A DNA stretch of 64,000 nt from Chitinophagaceae bacterium (GCA_947381435.1 CANCVE010000012.1:1-64000); one strand, 5' to 3'; shown: positions 34,337-43,463, counted from the first letter of the stretch. The notes: a model not told the origin generated them from the letters alone. Program-made: numbers and translations.

Positions 34337-35668
34337 ATGAAGAAAACGCTACCTATTATTGTTATACTTATTACACTTTCCTTATTGGGATTAATTGTAT
34401 TGCAAGCATCCTGGCTAGACAACCTTTTGGTGTTGCGTAGAAGCGAGTTTAATAACAAAATAAACCAAGCTGGCGTATCAGTTGCCGTTGGTTTGTATAA
34501 CGACATGGCCACCGCACCAAGCATTAAATTGCGCAGTAAAATAAACTTTCGCTCATTAGGTACAGGCATGCCGATGCTTATAAATCCGCCTACTGTTGAT
34601 GAGAAGTTTAAGCTGGAAGATGTTCAGCAGAAGTTAGCACAAGCATTTAAAAAAGCCGAATTACAACACCTTAAGTTTGAGTTTGCCATCATTAATAGCA
34701 CAGAAGATTTTGAAATGCATACCCCCAACTTCGAGCAGGCATATTGGGATACGGTGGCTAATAAGCGACTGTTTGTAGGCATTGGTCCCGAAACAGCCGC
34801 CGACCTTGATGGCATCAGTGCACCAGAACACCTGATAGTGATAGTGCCAGATTTTACTAAACAAGTTTGGGGATCTTTGCGCTGGATAATATTGGGTGCC
34901 ATAGGTTTTATGTTGGTAATAATAGCGGCTTTCTTTGTAACGCTTCGTACGCTACTGAACCAGAAGAAACTGAGCGAAATAAAGAGCGATTTTATTAATA
35001 ACATGACGCACGAGCTAAAGACACCTTTGGCAACCATATCATTGGCTGTAGATGCGCTGAAGAACGAAAAGGTTATTAATGACAGAGCTAAACTGAGCTA
35101 CTTTACGGGTATCATTAAGGATGAAAACAAACGGATGAACCGCCATGTAGAATCTATTCTTCAAGCAGCAGTGCAAGAAAAGCAAGAGATGAAACTTAAT
35201 CTTACCGAGATGAATGTTCATTCTATAATTCAGAAGACTTTAGATAATTATGCTTTACAACTAGAGGAAAAGAAGGGCAGTGTAGAACTGAAACTTAATG
35301 CTCAATCGGATTTGGCATTTGTTGATGACATACATTTTACCAATATGTTCTCTAATCTGATTGATAACGCTATTAAATATAGCCATGATAATGTGCTGAT
35401 AAAAGTATCTACACATAGCACTTCAAAGTACTTAATACTATCGGTTCAGGATAATGGCATTGGGATGAGCAGGGAAAGTGTGAAGCACATTTTCGAAAAG
35501 TTCTACAGGGCACACACAGGAAATGTACACAACATAAAGGGGTTTGGCTTGGGAATGAGCTACGTGAAGATGGTAATTGATGCCCACAAAGGAAAAATTA
35601 AAGTAGATAGCGCGCTTGGCAAAGGCACTACATTTACAGTAGAAATACCAAGAAGGCTAGAAGCCTAA
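34337..35668 (+). CDS. Sensor histidine kinase
   Basis: This 443-residue membrane kinase has two membrane segments (about 5-25 and 183-205) flanking a periplasmic sensor region of about 155 residues. It has a HisKA domain with phospho-acceptor His225 in NNMTHELKTPLA and an HATPase with N box NLIDNAIKYS, G1 box VQDNGIGM and G2 box KGFGLGMSY. It autophosphorylates in response to an unknown periplasmic signal. No response-regulator gene is adjacent, so its partner is elsewhere in the genome. A strong bidirectional terminator follows. Confidence 0.93.
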   Translation: MKKTLPIIVILITLSLLGLIVLQASWLDNLLVLRRSEFNNKINQAGVSVAVGLYNDMATAPSIKLRSKINFRSLGTGMPMLINPPTVDEKFKLEDVQQKLAQAFKKAELQHLKFEFAIINSTEDFEMHTPNFEQAYWDTVANKRLFVGIGPETAADLDGISAPEHLIVIVPDFTKQVWGSLRWIILGAIGFMLVIIAAFFVTLRTLLNQKKLSEIKSDFINNMTHELKTPLATISLAVDALKNEKVINDRAKLSYFTGIIKDENKRMNRHVESILQAAVQEKQEMKLNLTEMNVHSIIQKTLDNYALQLEEKKGSVELKLNAQSDLAFVDDIHFTNMFSNLIDNAIKYSHDNVLIKVSTHSTSKYLILSVQDNGIGMSRESVKHIFEKFYRAHTGNVHNIKGFGLGMSYVKMVIDAHKGKIKVDSALGKGTTFTVEIPRRLEA

Positions 35669-35688
35669 TAAAATAAATAGCTTTAAAA

Positions 35689-35730
35689 AGAAAGCCCCGA
35701 AGTTTAATTGCTTCGGGGCTTTCTTTTTTA
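35689..35730. terminator. Bidirectional terminator between the kinase gene and pdhB
   Basis: GAAAGCCCCGAAG and CTTCGGGGCTTTC form a perfect 13-bp stem with an 8-base loop, with A-rich sequence to the left and TTTTTT to the right. Confidence 0.92.
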
Positions 35731-35764
35731 TGTAGATTAAAAGTTAATCATTAAACATTAATCA

Positions 35765-36751
35765 CTATTTCTTAGTATACATTACTTCTTTAACCAACTT
35801 AACGGTTCTTTCTACGTCTGGCAATGCCAAAGCAGTAAGGTTTGGTGCATAGTGCATTGGGGCATCGGCGCTACAAATACGACGGATTGGTGCATCTAAA
35901 TAATCGAAACCTTCTTTTTGTATGCGGTAAGTAATTTCGGAACTGATAGATGCAAATGGCCATTGTTCTTCTACTATCACCAAACGATTTGTTTTCTTTA
36001 CGCTTTCTAAAATTGTTTCCCAATCTAATGGGCGTATAGTACGTAAATCGATTACTTCGGCACTAATACCTTCTTTTTCCAATTCGGCAGCAGCTCCTAA
36101 AGCAACTTTCATCATCTTATTAAAAGAAACTATTGTTACATCTCTACCAGCTCTCTTTACATCAGCTTTACCCAATGGTATGTAATATTCTTCTTCCGGA
36201 ACATCACATTTGTCACCGTACATTACTTCACTTTCAAAGAAAACAACAGGATCTTCTTCGTAGCGAATACATTGTTTTAATAAACCTTTAGCATCGTAAC
36301 CATTAGATGGAGATACTACTTTTAAACCAGGAATATTTGCATAAAGACTATCAAAAGCTGTAGAGTGTTGTGCACCCAATTGGCCAGCACTTCCGTTTGG
36401 TCCACGGAAAACGATAGGGCAACTAATTTGTCCACCACTCATTGCAAGCATTTTAGAAGCGGTATTCAAAATTTGATCAAGGGGCAATACGGCAAAGTTC
36501 CAAGTCATGAACTCAACTATTGGTCTAAGTCCGTTTTGAGCAGCACCCACAGCGATAGCTGCAAAACCAAGTTCAGCAATTGGAGTATCTATTACACGTT
36601 TTGCACCAAATTCTGCCAGCATCCCTTGGCTTACTTTATAGGCACCGTTATACTCGGCAACCTCTTCGCCCATTAAAAATACTCTTTCATCTCTTCTCAT
36701 TTCCTCGTTCATCGCTTCGCGCAATGCTTCTCTGAATGGTATTGAACGCAT
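35765..36751 (-). CDS. pdhB: Pyruvate dehydrogenase E1 component, beta subunit
   Basis: This 328-residue protein is full length. Family landmarks are MGEEVAEYNGAYKVSQG near the start, DTPIAELGFAAIAVGAA, EFMTWNFAVLPLDQI, and GPNGSAGQLGAQHS. The C-terminal transketolase domain has VIDLRTIRPLDWETI and VIVEEQWPFASI. It pairs with PdhA (8970-9965) to form the E1 heterotetramer, which then acts with E2 and E3 enzymes outside the window. Its own -7 element and terminator show it is transcribed alone. Repeat array 5 lies upstream. Confidence 0.95.
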   Translation of the reverse strand: MRSIPFREALREAMNEEMRRDERVFLMGEEVAEYNGAYKVSQGMLAEFGAKRVIDTPIAELGFAAIAVGAAQNGLRPIVEFMTWNFAVLPLDQILNTASKMLAMSGGQISCPIVFRGPNGSAGQLGAQHSTAFDSLYANIPGLKVVSPSNGYDAKGLLKQCIRYEEDPVVFFESEVMYGDKCDVPEEEYYIPLGKADVKRAGRDVTIVSFNKMMKVALGAAAELEKEGISAEVIDLRTIRPLDWETILESVKKTNRLVIVEEQWPFASISSEITYRIQKEGFDYLDAPIRRICSADAPMHYAPNLTALALPDVERTVKLVKEVMYTKK

Positions 36752-36778
36752 ATAATAACTGATTTAAAAATTAGGTTG

Positions 36779-36786
36779 CAAAAATA
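36779..36786 (-). promoter_or_regulatory. -7 promoter element of pdhB
   Basis: The minus strand reads TATTTTTG, matching TAnnTTTG, 27 bases upstream of the pdhB start. Confidence 0.5.
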
Positions 36787-36839
36787 TAGGTTTATAAACG
36801 TAAAACATCAACCTTCAAAAATTGGTTTTTTATCATCCT

Positions 36840-37047
36840 TTAGGAAGATATTAGTCTCCTGAAATTTACTTTTAGCCTCCTAAATATTACAAAAAGCCTC
36901 CTAGATATTACCTCTAGCCTCCTTGCAACAAATTTTAGCCCCCTAAAATATTACGTTAGCCTCCTAAAGTTTATAAAAAGCCTCCTAAAACTTTGCTCTA
37001 GCCCCCTAAAGTAAAAAATTAGCCTCCTAACAATAATGTTTAGGAGC
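36840..37047. repeat. 21-bp repeat array 5 (9 units)
   Basis: Units start at 36853, 36874, 36895, 36916, 36937, 36958, 36979, 37000 and 37021, each 21 bp, with the conserved core AGCCTCCTAAA and a variable AT-rich second half. Both ends carry an inverted half-unit: TTTAGGA just left of the first unit and TTTAGGAGC (about 37039-37047) after the last. Stop codons interrupt the frames, so it cannot be one open frame. It lies in a divergent gap (36752-37206). Confidence 0.88.
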
Positions 37048-37206
37048 ATGTAATTGAACTTTTTATATGGATTGGTTTAGGGAAAGAAATCTGTGAATAC
37101 AACGGGAGATATATTTAAACTAATTTTCCAATCACACTATTACATTACTTCAATTAAAAAGACATTGAAACATAAAGGCTGTTATTTTTGATTAAACGAG
37201 TTCATT

Positions 37207-37977
37207 ATGTTTTTCTCTTTTACTTTATTATTACTTTGTATTGTTTCATTTTCCGCTGGCTTTGTAGATGCCATTGTAGGAGGGGGAGGATTGATACAAT
37301 TGCCTTGTAGCCTATTATTGTTACCACAAATACCTGTAGCAACCGTGATAGGAACACTTAAAATACCAGCTTTTAGCGGGACAAGTTTTGCTGCCTACCA
37401 ATATGTGCGCAAACAAAAACCAAACTGGGCACTACTCATCCTAATGATGGCAATTGCACTTTGTGCGGCATTTCTGGGTTCATTTCTACTTACCATCATT
37501 AGTAATTCGTTTATGAAACCGTTACTTTTTGTCATACTAGCCATTGTAGCAGTGTATACTTATTTTAAGAAAGACTTTGGTCAACATGTTTCAAAAGAAC
37601 ACTCTGTAAACACGCAATATATATATGCGGTATGCATTAGTTTGATCATTGGCATTTATGATGGATTTATAGGGCCGGGTACAGGAAGTTTTTTAGTATT
37701 GGCCTTTGTTAGTTTGATGGGATACGATTTCCTACAATCATCATCTAAGGCTAAGATGGTAAACCTTTCTACCAATTTCGGGTCGATAGTCTTATTCATT
37801 CTAAAAGGAAAGATTATTTGGGCCATTGCTCTACCTATGGCAGTGAGTAATGCAATAGGGGGAATGCTTGGTGCCAAGTTTGCCATTAAAAAAGGGAATA
37901 AATTTATACGCGTGTTTTTTCTCTGTATTGTTACTGCAACACTTTTAAAGTTTGGATATGATGTGTTTTTTAAGTAA
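37207..37977 (+). CDS. TauE/SafE family membrane transporter
   Basis: This 256-residue membrane protein has about eight segments in two repeats. The first repeat begins SAGFVDAIVGGGGLIQLP and the second IGIYDGFIGPGTGSFLVLAF; both glycine motifs are hallmarks of TauE/SafE sulfite or organosulfonate exporters. The substrate is not predictable. The gene lies after repeat array 5 and is followed by a 7-bp-period repeat. The nearest sulfur-related gene is the siroheme reductase 8 kb downstream, which is not clearly linked. Confidence 0.9.
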   Translation: MFFSFTLLLLCIVSFSAGFVDAIVGGGGLIQLPCSLLLLPQIPVATVIGTLKIPAFSGTSFAAYQYVRKQKPNWALLILMMAIALCAAFLGSFLLTIISNSFMKPLLFVILAIVAVYTYFKKDFGQHVSKEHSVNTQYIYAVCISLIIGIYDGFIGPGTGSFLVLAFVSLMGYDFLQSSSKAKMVNLSTNFGSIVLFILKGKIIWAIALPMAVSNAIGGMLGAKFAIKKGNKFIRVFFLCIVTATLLKFGYDVFFK

Positions 37978-37979
37978 AG

Positions 37980-38137
37980 GTGAGTCGAAAGTTGAAAGTC
38001 GATAGTCAAAAGTCGTGACTCGTAAGTTTTGACTCACGATTTTCGATTGACTACACATGATTCACGGCTCACAACTCACGATTCTCGATTAACGACTCAC
38101 TACTGATGTCCATCGACTTTCAACTCCCGATTTTCGA
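37980..38137. repeat. 7-bp-period fold-back after the TauE/SafE gene
   Basis: Steps such as GAGTCGA, AAGTTGA, AAGTCGA, TAGTCAA, AAGTCGT on the left and GACTCAC, GATTTTC, AACTCAC, GACTTTC on the right form a degenerate 7-bp series with inverted halves. It starts 3 bases after the stop codon. The remaining 38138-38265 holds nothing I can name. Confidence 0.75.
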
Positions 38138-38265
38138 ATAAGTTCTGTTAAAAGAAAAAAATAAAAACCCTTCATCACAACATAAGCACCAAGGAAGCCG
38201 TTTTATTTGTACTTTTCGTTTTGATTTAATGTTTAAACGGTCGCAACCTATTATTTATAATATTT

Positions 38266-39159
38266 ATGACAACATATTCTTCTACACAAGCAAGCTTTGA
38301 GAGGCAGAAAAATGCTAAGGCAGCAGGTATTACAATTCTTATATGTGCATTACTTTTTATTGTTTTTTATTGGGTTCATTGGGCACAGCCACAAACACAA
38401 GCGCCTATAGCGGATACTGGAATAGAGGTAAACTTAGGCAATAGCGAAACTGGTGCTGGCGATGTAGCACCTCAACTGCCAGGAGATCCTGCTAAGGATG
38501 CGGCGGCTATTGATAATGCGGCGGCGCCAATATCATTGCCGGCTCAACAAGACCAACAGATTAATGCAGATCCAAATGAAACAAATGATGTTCCAGTAAT
38601 AAATAACCCAACTACTAAAACTATCCCAGCTACACCGAAGAAAACGCCTGCCGTTGAGGTAAAGAAAACTTCGCCTGTCACTATTGCGGCACCACCCTTT
38701 CCTAAACCAAGGGCATTGATGGGAAAGAATTCTGGTGGTAATGGCAATGGCGGTAATGGTGCAGATAGCTATAATGGCGTTACTAATCAGGGCATTGCAG
38801 GCGGCAAAGGTGATCAGGGCAAACAAAATGGCAACCCAAATAGTGATAGTTACAAAGGAAATGCTGCTGAAGGAAAGAGTGGTGTAAGCATAAGAACAGG
38901 CCTTAAAGGAAGAAAAATAAACAAGTATCCCAACTTTGAAGATGATTTTAATGAACCTGGAAAGGTGGCTGTAGACATTACTGTGGATAATGCAGGGAAT
39001 GTAACTGGTGCTTATATTAATCCAAAAGGAACTACTACTCCAAATAAGAATATGTGGAATATTGCCTTGCGTAAGGCAAAGGAATTAAAACTAAACGCTG
39101 CAACCGATGAGGTAGAAGCTGGCACCATACTATTTAGTTTTAAATTGAGAGGAGAATAA
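38266..39159 (+). CDS. tonB: TonB-like energy transducer
   Basis: This 297-residue protein has an N-terminal cytoplasmic stretch, one membrane segment (about 24-41, ITILICALLFIVFYWVHW), a long low-complexity periplasmic spacer rich in Pro, Ala, Asn, Gly and Lys (about 45-210), and a C-terminal domain with KVAVDITVDNAGNVTGAYI and ILFSFKLRGE typical of TonB. It would couple the inner-membrane proton gradient to TonB receptors. In many Bacteroidota exbB, exbD, tonB and folC are adjacent; here only tonB and folC are present. It is separated from folC by a 7-bp-period fold-back. Confidence 0.8.
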   Translation: MTTYSSTQASFERQKNAKAAGITILICALLFIVFYWVHWAQPQTQAPIADTGIEVNLGNSETGAGDVAPQLPGDPAKDAAAIDNAAAPISLPAQQDQQINADPNETNDVPVINNPTTKTIPATPKKTPAVEVKKTSPVTIAAPPFPKPRALMGKNSGGNGNGGNGADSYNGVTNQGIAGGKGDQGKQNGNPNSDSYKGNAAEGKSGVSIRTGLKGRKINKYPNFEDDFNEPGKVAVDITVDNAGNVTGAYINPKGTTTPNKNMWNIALRKAKELKLNAATDEVEAGTILFSFKLRGE

Positions 39160-39162
39160 TAC

Positions 39163-39296
39163 AGTGAACAGTTATCAGTAAATAGTTATGAGTTATTAAC
39201 TATTTAAAACTCTTTACTTTTTACAACTAGCTGAAAACTGTTCAATGATAGCTGTTCACTGTTCACTGATAACTGTTCATTGATAACTGTTTACTG
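39163..39296. repeat. 7-bp-period fold-back between tonB and folC
   Basis: Left words CAGTGAA, CAGTTAT, CAGTAAA, TAGTTAT; right words CTGTTCA, CTGATAA, CTGTTCA, TTGATAA, CTGTTTA, CTGATGA. The halves are complementary. It starts 3 bases after the tonB stop and its last word runs into the folC start codon. Confidence 0.8.
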
Positions 39297-40589
39297 ATGA
39301 CTTACAAGGAAACGCTCGATTATCTTTTTAATAAACTGCCAATGTTTAGCCACATTGGGGCTGCCGCTTTGAAGGTAGATTTAACCAATACTATTTTGCT
39401 CTGCGAGGCTTTGGGAAATCCGCATAAGGATTTTAAAAGCATTCATGTTGCAGGTACAAATGGCAAGGGAAGTACCAGTCATTCACTCGCTGCCATATTG
39501 CAAACAGGGGGTTATAAAACTGGTCTGTACACATCACCACATTTGGTTGACTTTAGGGAACGGATAAAAGTAAATGGCGTATGGTGTGACGAACAATTTG
39601 TAATTGATTTTACCCAAAGTATCATTCCACTCATTGAAAAAATAGCTCCTTCGTTCTTTGAGATTACCGTGGCAATGGCATTTAGCTATTTTGCGGAACA
39701 AAAAGTAGATATTGCAGTTATAGAAGTTGGCCTTGGAGGAAGATTAGATAGCACTAATATCATTACGCCCAAATTGAGTATTATTACTAACATTGGTCTT
39801 GATCATGTAAATATTCTTGGCAATACACTCGAAGAAATTGCCTACGAAAAGGCTGGCATTATAAAACCAAACATACCTGTTGTTATTGGAGAGGCTTTAC
39901 CCAATACTAAACCAGTGTTTATTGATAAAGCAAATAAAGAGAATAGCCCCATCAGCTTTGCACAAGAAGCAAGGCATGTGGTAGATTTCACTACCGAACC
40001 TCACTTGCTTACCATAGAAGTAGCATCGCACAATAAGGATGAACACGAGACTTATCACTTGGATTTACCTGGCTTATATCAGGTAAAAAACCTTCTTACC
40101 ATAATAGAAGCTGCTAGCCAATTGAATCAATTAGGCTTTAACCTATCTAAAGAAACTATTAAGAAAGGATTATCTAATGTAAAACACCTTACCGGACTAC
40201 ATGGCAGATGGGAACTGATAGGAAAAGAGCCAACCACAATTGTAGATGTTGCACACAATGAAGATGGCATTAAACAATTAGTAGCGCAATTAGAATTATG
40301 CCCTTATACCCACTTACATATTGTTATTGGGATGGCAAAGGATAAGGATATAAATAGTGTTCTTGCTTTATTACCAAAGCAGGCGGTGTATTATTTTACA
40401 AAAGCGCAGATACCAAGAGCACTCGATGAGCAAAGTTTGCAAACTCTATCGAATGATTTTGGGTTAAATGGCAGTTGCCACACAACAGTACATCAGGCCT
40501 TACAAGCTGCAAAAGACCATGCACACAAAGACGATATGATATTGGTGTGCGGTAGCGTATTTGTAGTAGGCGAGATATTGTACCCTTAA
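39297..40589 (+). CDS. folC: Bifunctional dihydrofolate synthase / folylpolyglutamate synthase
   Basis: This 430-residue Mur-ligase-fold enzyme adds glutamates to dihydropteroate and folates. The P loop is AGTNGKGSTSHSLA (about 52-65) and the family signature VIEVGLGGRLDSTNI follows. TNIGLDHVNILG and DVAHNEDG are also typical. It has normal length. The ATG at 39297 begins at the end of a 7-bp repeat, and engB follows by 67 bases, possibly in the same transcript. Proximity to tonB is conserved across Bacteroidota. Confidence 0.95.
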   Translation: MTYKETLDYLFNKLPMFSHIGAAALKVDLTNTILLCEALGNPHKDFKSIHVAGTNGKGSTSHSLAAILQTGGYKTGLYTSPHLVDFRERIKVNGVWCDEQFVIDFTQSIIPLIEKIAPSFFEITVAMAFSYFAEQKVDIAVIEVGLGGRLDSTNIITPKLSIITNIGLDHVNILGNTLEEIAYEKAGIIKPNIPVVIGEALPNTKPVFIDKANKENSPISFAQEARHVVDFTTEPHLLTIEVASHNKDEHETYHLDLPGLYQVKNLLTIIEAASQLNQLGFNLSKETIKKGLSNVKHLTGLHGRWELIGKEPTTIVDVAHNEDGIKQLVAQLELCPYTHLHIVIGMAKDKDINSVLALLPKQAVYYFTKAQIPRALDEQSLQTLSNDFGLNGSCHTTVHQALQAAKDHAHKDDMILVCGSVFVVGEILYP

Positions 40590-40656
40590 ACCAACCAAAT
40601 CATTCAAATAAAAACGTCCTTTAGCATATATAATTTCAGAACGCTATCTTTACACG

Positions 40657-41298
40657 ATGCAAATTATATCAGCTACTTACGTTATCTCTTCTCCAGATGT
40701 TGCCCAATGCCCACCTCCCGATAGGCCAGAATATGCATTTATAGGGCGTAGTAATGTGGGAAAATCATCCCTCATCAACTCTATTTGCAAACAACAAAAG
40801 CTTGCTAAAACATCATCATCTCCCGGAAAGACTCAGTTGATTAATCATTTTGCCATAGAAAGTACAAATGGTCCAAAGTCACCAAGAATGAAATGGAATC
40901 TTGTCGATTTGCCGGGATATGGTTATGCCGTCATTTCTCAAAGTACCCGCAGACGTTGGGAACAGATGATTGAAAACTACTTACGTAAACGACCAAATCT
41001 TATTAATGTATTTGTATTGATTGATAGTCGTCACAGTCCTCAAAAAATAGATTTAGCCTTTCTTACACAGCTTGCAGAATGGCAAATACCCTTTACGTTA
41101 GCTTTTACTAAATCTGATAAAGAAAAACCTGGTGCTGTAGAGCGTAATGTGAAAGCATTTTTGGATGCAATGCGCGAAACATGGCAGTTTTTGCCGCAGA
41201 GTTTTGTAACTAGTGCTGCCAAAAACAAAGGCCGAGAAGAAATATTAGATTTAATTGAACGTTATAATGCAGAATGGGAAGAGACTCAGAAGCTATAA
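40657..41298 (+). CDS. engB: Ribosome biogenesis GTPase EngB/YsxC
   Basis: This 213-residue TRAFAC GTPase acts in late assembly of the large ribosomal subunit. Motifs are G1 GRSNVGKSS (30-38), the switch-I stretch SSPGKTQLINHF, G3 DLPGYGYA, G4 TKSDK, and G5 TSAAKNKG. The length matches the family. An inverted-repeat terminator lies between it and the converging nitroreductase gene. Confidence 0.95.
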   Translation: MQIISATYVISSPDVAQCPPPDRPEYAFIGRSNVGKSSLINSICKQQKLAKTSSSPGKTQLINHFAIESTNGPKSPRMKWNLVDLPGYGYAVISQSTRRRWEQMIENYLRKRPNLINVFVLIDSRHSPQKIDLAFLTQLAEWQIPFTLAFTKSDKEKPGAVERNVKAFLDAMRETWQFLPQSFVTSAAKNKGREEILDLIERYNAEWEETQKL

Positions 41299-41345
41299 AC
41301 TGAAACTGATTAATATTAACAAGTTCATATTAACCTCATAAAAAA

Positions 41346-41428
41346 GGTTGCATAAATGTTCTCTGTTAAACTGTGGCAAAGAAAAGTATCTCTTGCCACA
41401 ACAATAAACCGAAAACCTTTATGCAACC
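41346..41428. terminator. Nested inverted repeat between converging genes
   Basis: The outer arms GGTTGCATAAA (41346-41356) and TTTATGCAACC (41418-41428) are perfect complements; inside, TGTGGCAAAGA and TCTCTTGCCACA pair. It probably serves as a terminator for both engB and the nitroreductase gene, though no long T tract is present. Confidence 0.65.
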
Positions 41429-41451
41429 AGTATTCTTAAAGAATCGAAACC

Positions 41452-42078
41452 TTAGATGAATTTAAACAATAAGTCTTTGTCTCTACGCACTTTTGGCAAA
41501 CCAGCTAACCAGTCGCCTTCATGACGGTAGCCCAATGTCATCACCAATGTAGCATTTAAACCTAATTCAGTTAAGCCTAAAATTTCATTGTATTGTGCAG
41601 GTACAAAACCTTCCATTGGTGTAGCATCTACTTGTTGTTCTGCTGCTGCAGCAAGACCGATACCTAAGCCTATATAAGCTTGTTTTGCATTCCAGATAGC
41701 TTTTTGCTCTTCAGAAAGATGTGCTATAGAACCATTAATATAGCCTTTATAGTCATTTAAAGCTTCAAGCGGTAATCCTCTTTTGGTAGCTATATCAGCT
41801 ATAAAAGTATCCACTTGCTCAGCAGAAACATTCGTCCATGTTGCAAATACAATTAGGTGAGAAGAATCTACAATCTGAGTTTGACCATAAGATGCAGGTG
41901 TCAATTTTTCTTTAACTGCGGGGTCAGAGATTACCAATACAGTGTAAGGTTGTAAACCAAAAGATGAAGGTGCCAATTGGATAGCATCAAGGATTGCATT
42001 TAGTTTCTCGTCAGAAACTTTTTCACCATTCATCTTCTTCGTAGCGTAACGCCATTTTAAGTTGTCAATTAAACTCAT
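41452..42078 (-). CDS. NAD(P)H-dependent nitroreductase family protein (NfsB-like)
   Basis: This 208-residue FMN enzyme has RYATKKMNGEKVSDEKL, the FMN loop APSSFGLQPY (36-45), WNAKQAYIGLG and MEGFVPAQYNEILGL near the C-terminus. These are NfsB/YfkO-type landmarks; the enzyme would reduce quinones, nitroaromatics or similar with NAD(P)H. It forms dimers in the family. It is transcribed singly, with the GNAT gene 120 bases upstream. Confidence 0.92.
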   Translation of the reverse strand: MSLIDNLKWRYATKKMNGEKVSDEKLNAILDAIQLAPSSFGLQPYTVLVISDPAVKEKLTPASYGQTQIVDSSHLIVFATWTNVSAEQVDTFIADIATKRGLPLEALNDYKGYINGSIAHLSEEQKAIWNAKQAYIGLGIGLAAAAEQQVDATPMEGFVPAQYNEILGLTELGLNATLVMTLGYRHEGDWLAGLPKVRRDKDLLFKFI

Positions 42079-42198
42079 TTCTTTTAATTTTAAATGTTTA
42101 TAAATAATGCTTTGTGCGTTATTGATTGAGGTGCAAAAATAATCGCTTAGATAAATGTATGTACATCGAATTTGGAAAAAAGGTTTGGTTATACCTAG

Positions 42199-42753
42199 TT
42201 ATTTGTTCCAGTCCCATAGAACAACATTCCAGTTAATTCCTCCATAAACTTGAGAAGTAATTACGATGAATCCAATTGACAAGTGTGCATTTAAAGAGCG
42301 TAAATTATTAGTTGCCACATCAGTAATGCAGTATTGAAATTTGCTTGAAAGATTTTCTTTAAAATAATTGTATAATATTCTGGATATTCCCATTCCTCTA
42401 AAATCTTTTGCAACACACAATTGTCCTACTACAACATAATTAGCGTTTTTTAGAGAATCGCCATTAAAGCTTACTTGATCTATGGAATCGAACAATTCTG
42501 CCAATAAAGCATGATTATGCCTTATGGATTTTAATGAAACCAAAGCATAGCCAATTACTTTATCTCCGTGTTTGGCAATTATAGAAGGGTGCGCATGGTG
42601 CATTTCTGTTAAAAAGGATAAAGAATATTCTGCAGATAAATATCCTTCCAATAGGGCATCTGATTGAGTTACATTTTGGTGTAGGTTTAATACTTGCAAT
42701 TGTTTTATTCCTTCCAGTTCTACCTCATCTGATACAAACTTAATAGTAATCAT
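42199..42753 (-). CDS. GNAT-family N-acetyltransferase
   Basis: This 184-residue protein has the GNAT core: VIGYALVSL strand, VVGQLCVAKDFRGMGISRILYNYF with the acetyl-CoA loop (the R/Q-x-x-G-x-G/A pattern seen as RGMGIS), then VATNNLRSLNAHLSIGF. The acceptor is unknown. It lies 23 bases after the PAP2 gene and is probably cotranscribed with it. Confidence 0.88.
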   Translation of the reverse strand: MITIKFVSDEVELEGIKQLQVLNLHQNVTQSDALLEGYLSAEYSLSFLTEMHHAHPSIIAKHGDKVIGYALVSLKSIRHNHALLAELFDSIDQVSFNGDSLKNANYVVVGQLCVAKDFRGMGISRILYNYFKENLSSKFQYCITDVATNNLRSLNAHLSIGFIVITSQVYGGINWNVVLWDWNK

Positions 42754-42776
42754 TGTAATTTTTGTTACTTAATTAA

Positions 42777-43367
42777 TCAGAGTGCTAGAGGGAAATAAAC
42801 TGCAATTCTTCTATTATAAACGGATGATACCATAAAACCAAGACCACATCCTAAGAGTGCTCCGAATAAAATATCGAGTGGATAGTGTACACCTACATAT
42901 ATCTGGCCATAGGAAATAGAAGCAGCCCACAAAAAGAATAACCATTTGTAATTGGAAAAGTAAGGTTTTACTGTTTGAGTTATAAACACGGCAAAGCCAA
43001 AATGATTGGTGGCATGTGATGAAGTAAAGCTGTAACCACCAGAGCAATGATCTAGAAGAAGCCGAACTTGAAACTGCATTTCTGGATCGGAACAAGGCCG
43101 AAGTCGCATAAAGTATGGTTTAATAAGTGAACTACTTACTTGATCAGAGATGAGAATGTTTAAGAGTGCAAAAGTAAGCCATGGCCATGTCTTTTTGCCA
43201 AAATTGAAAAACATAAAAGCCAATAGAAAAACATAAAGAGGTACCCAAGTATTTCCTTCTCGCCACCACGGGTATACTTTATCTAGAATAGGATTGGTTA
43301 ATTTACTATTAATAAGAACGAAAAGGTTTTGGTCAGCCTGAATTAACCAATCAATAAAGTGAGCCAT
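42777..43367 (-). CDS. PAP2-superfamily phosphatase
   Basis: This 196-residue membrane protein has about five segments. The PAP2 motifs are C1 KPYFMRLRP (83-91), C2 SFTSSHATNHFG (113-124, catalytic His118) and C3 GQIYVGVHYPLD (154-165, His161, Asp165). The Arg of the standard C3 motif is Gln155 here. The nearest roles are undecaprenyl-pyrophosphate phosphatase or a lipid phosphatase acting on the outer face of the inner membrane. It is followed by a GNAT gene with a 23-base gap. Confidence 0.88.
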   Translation of the reverse strand: MAHFIDWLIQADQNLFVLINSKLTNPILDKVYPWWREGNTWVPLYVFLLAFMFFNFGKKTWPWLTFALLNILISDQVSSSLIKPYFMRLRPCSDPEMQFQVRLLLDHCSGGYSFTSSHATNHFGFAVFITQTVKPYFSNYKWLFFLWAASISYGQIYVGVHYPLDILFGALLGCGLGFMVSSVYNRRIAVYFPLAL

Positions 43368-43463
43368 GTTTACGAAAGCATTTATTTGCAGATAGAAAAA
43401 GAAAAAGTAATTGAGAACAGTTGAGCAATCAATTCAAAATTTAAAACAAAGAATTTAAAATTT

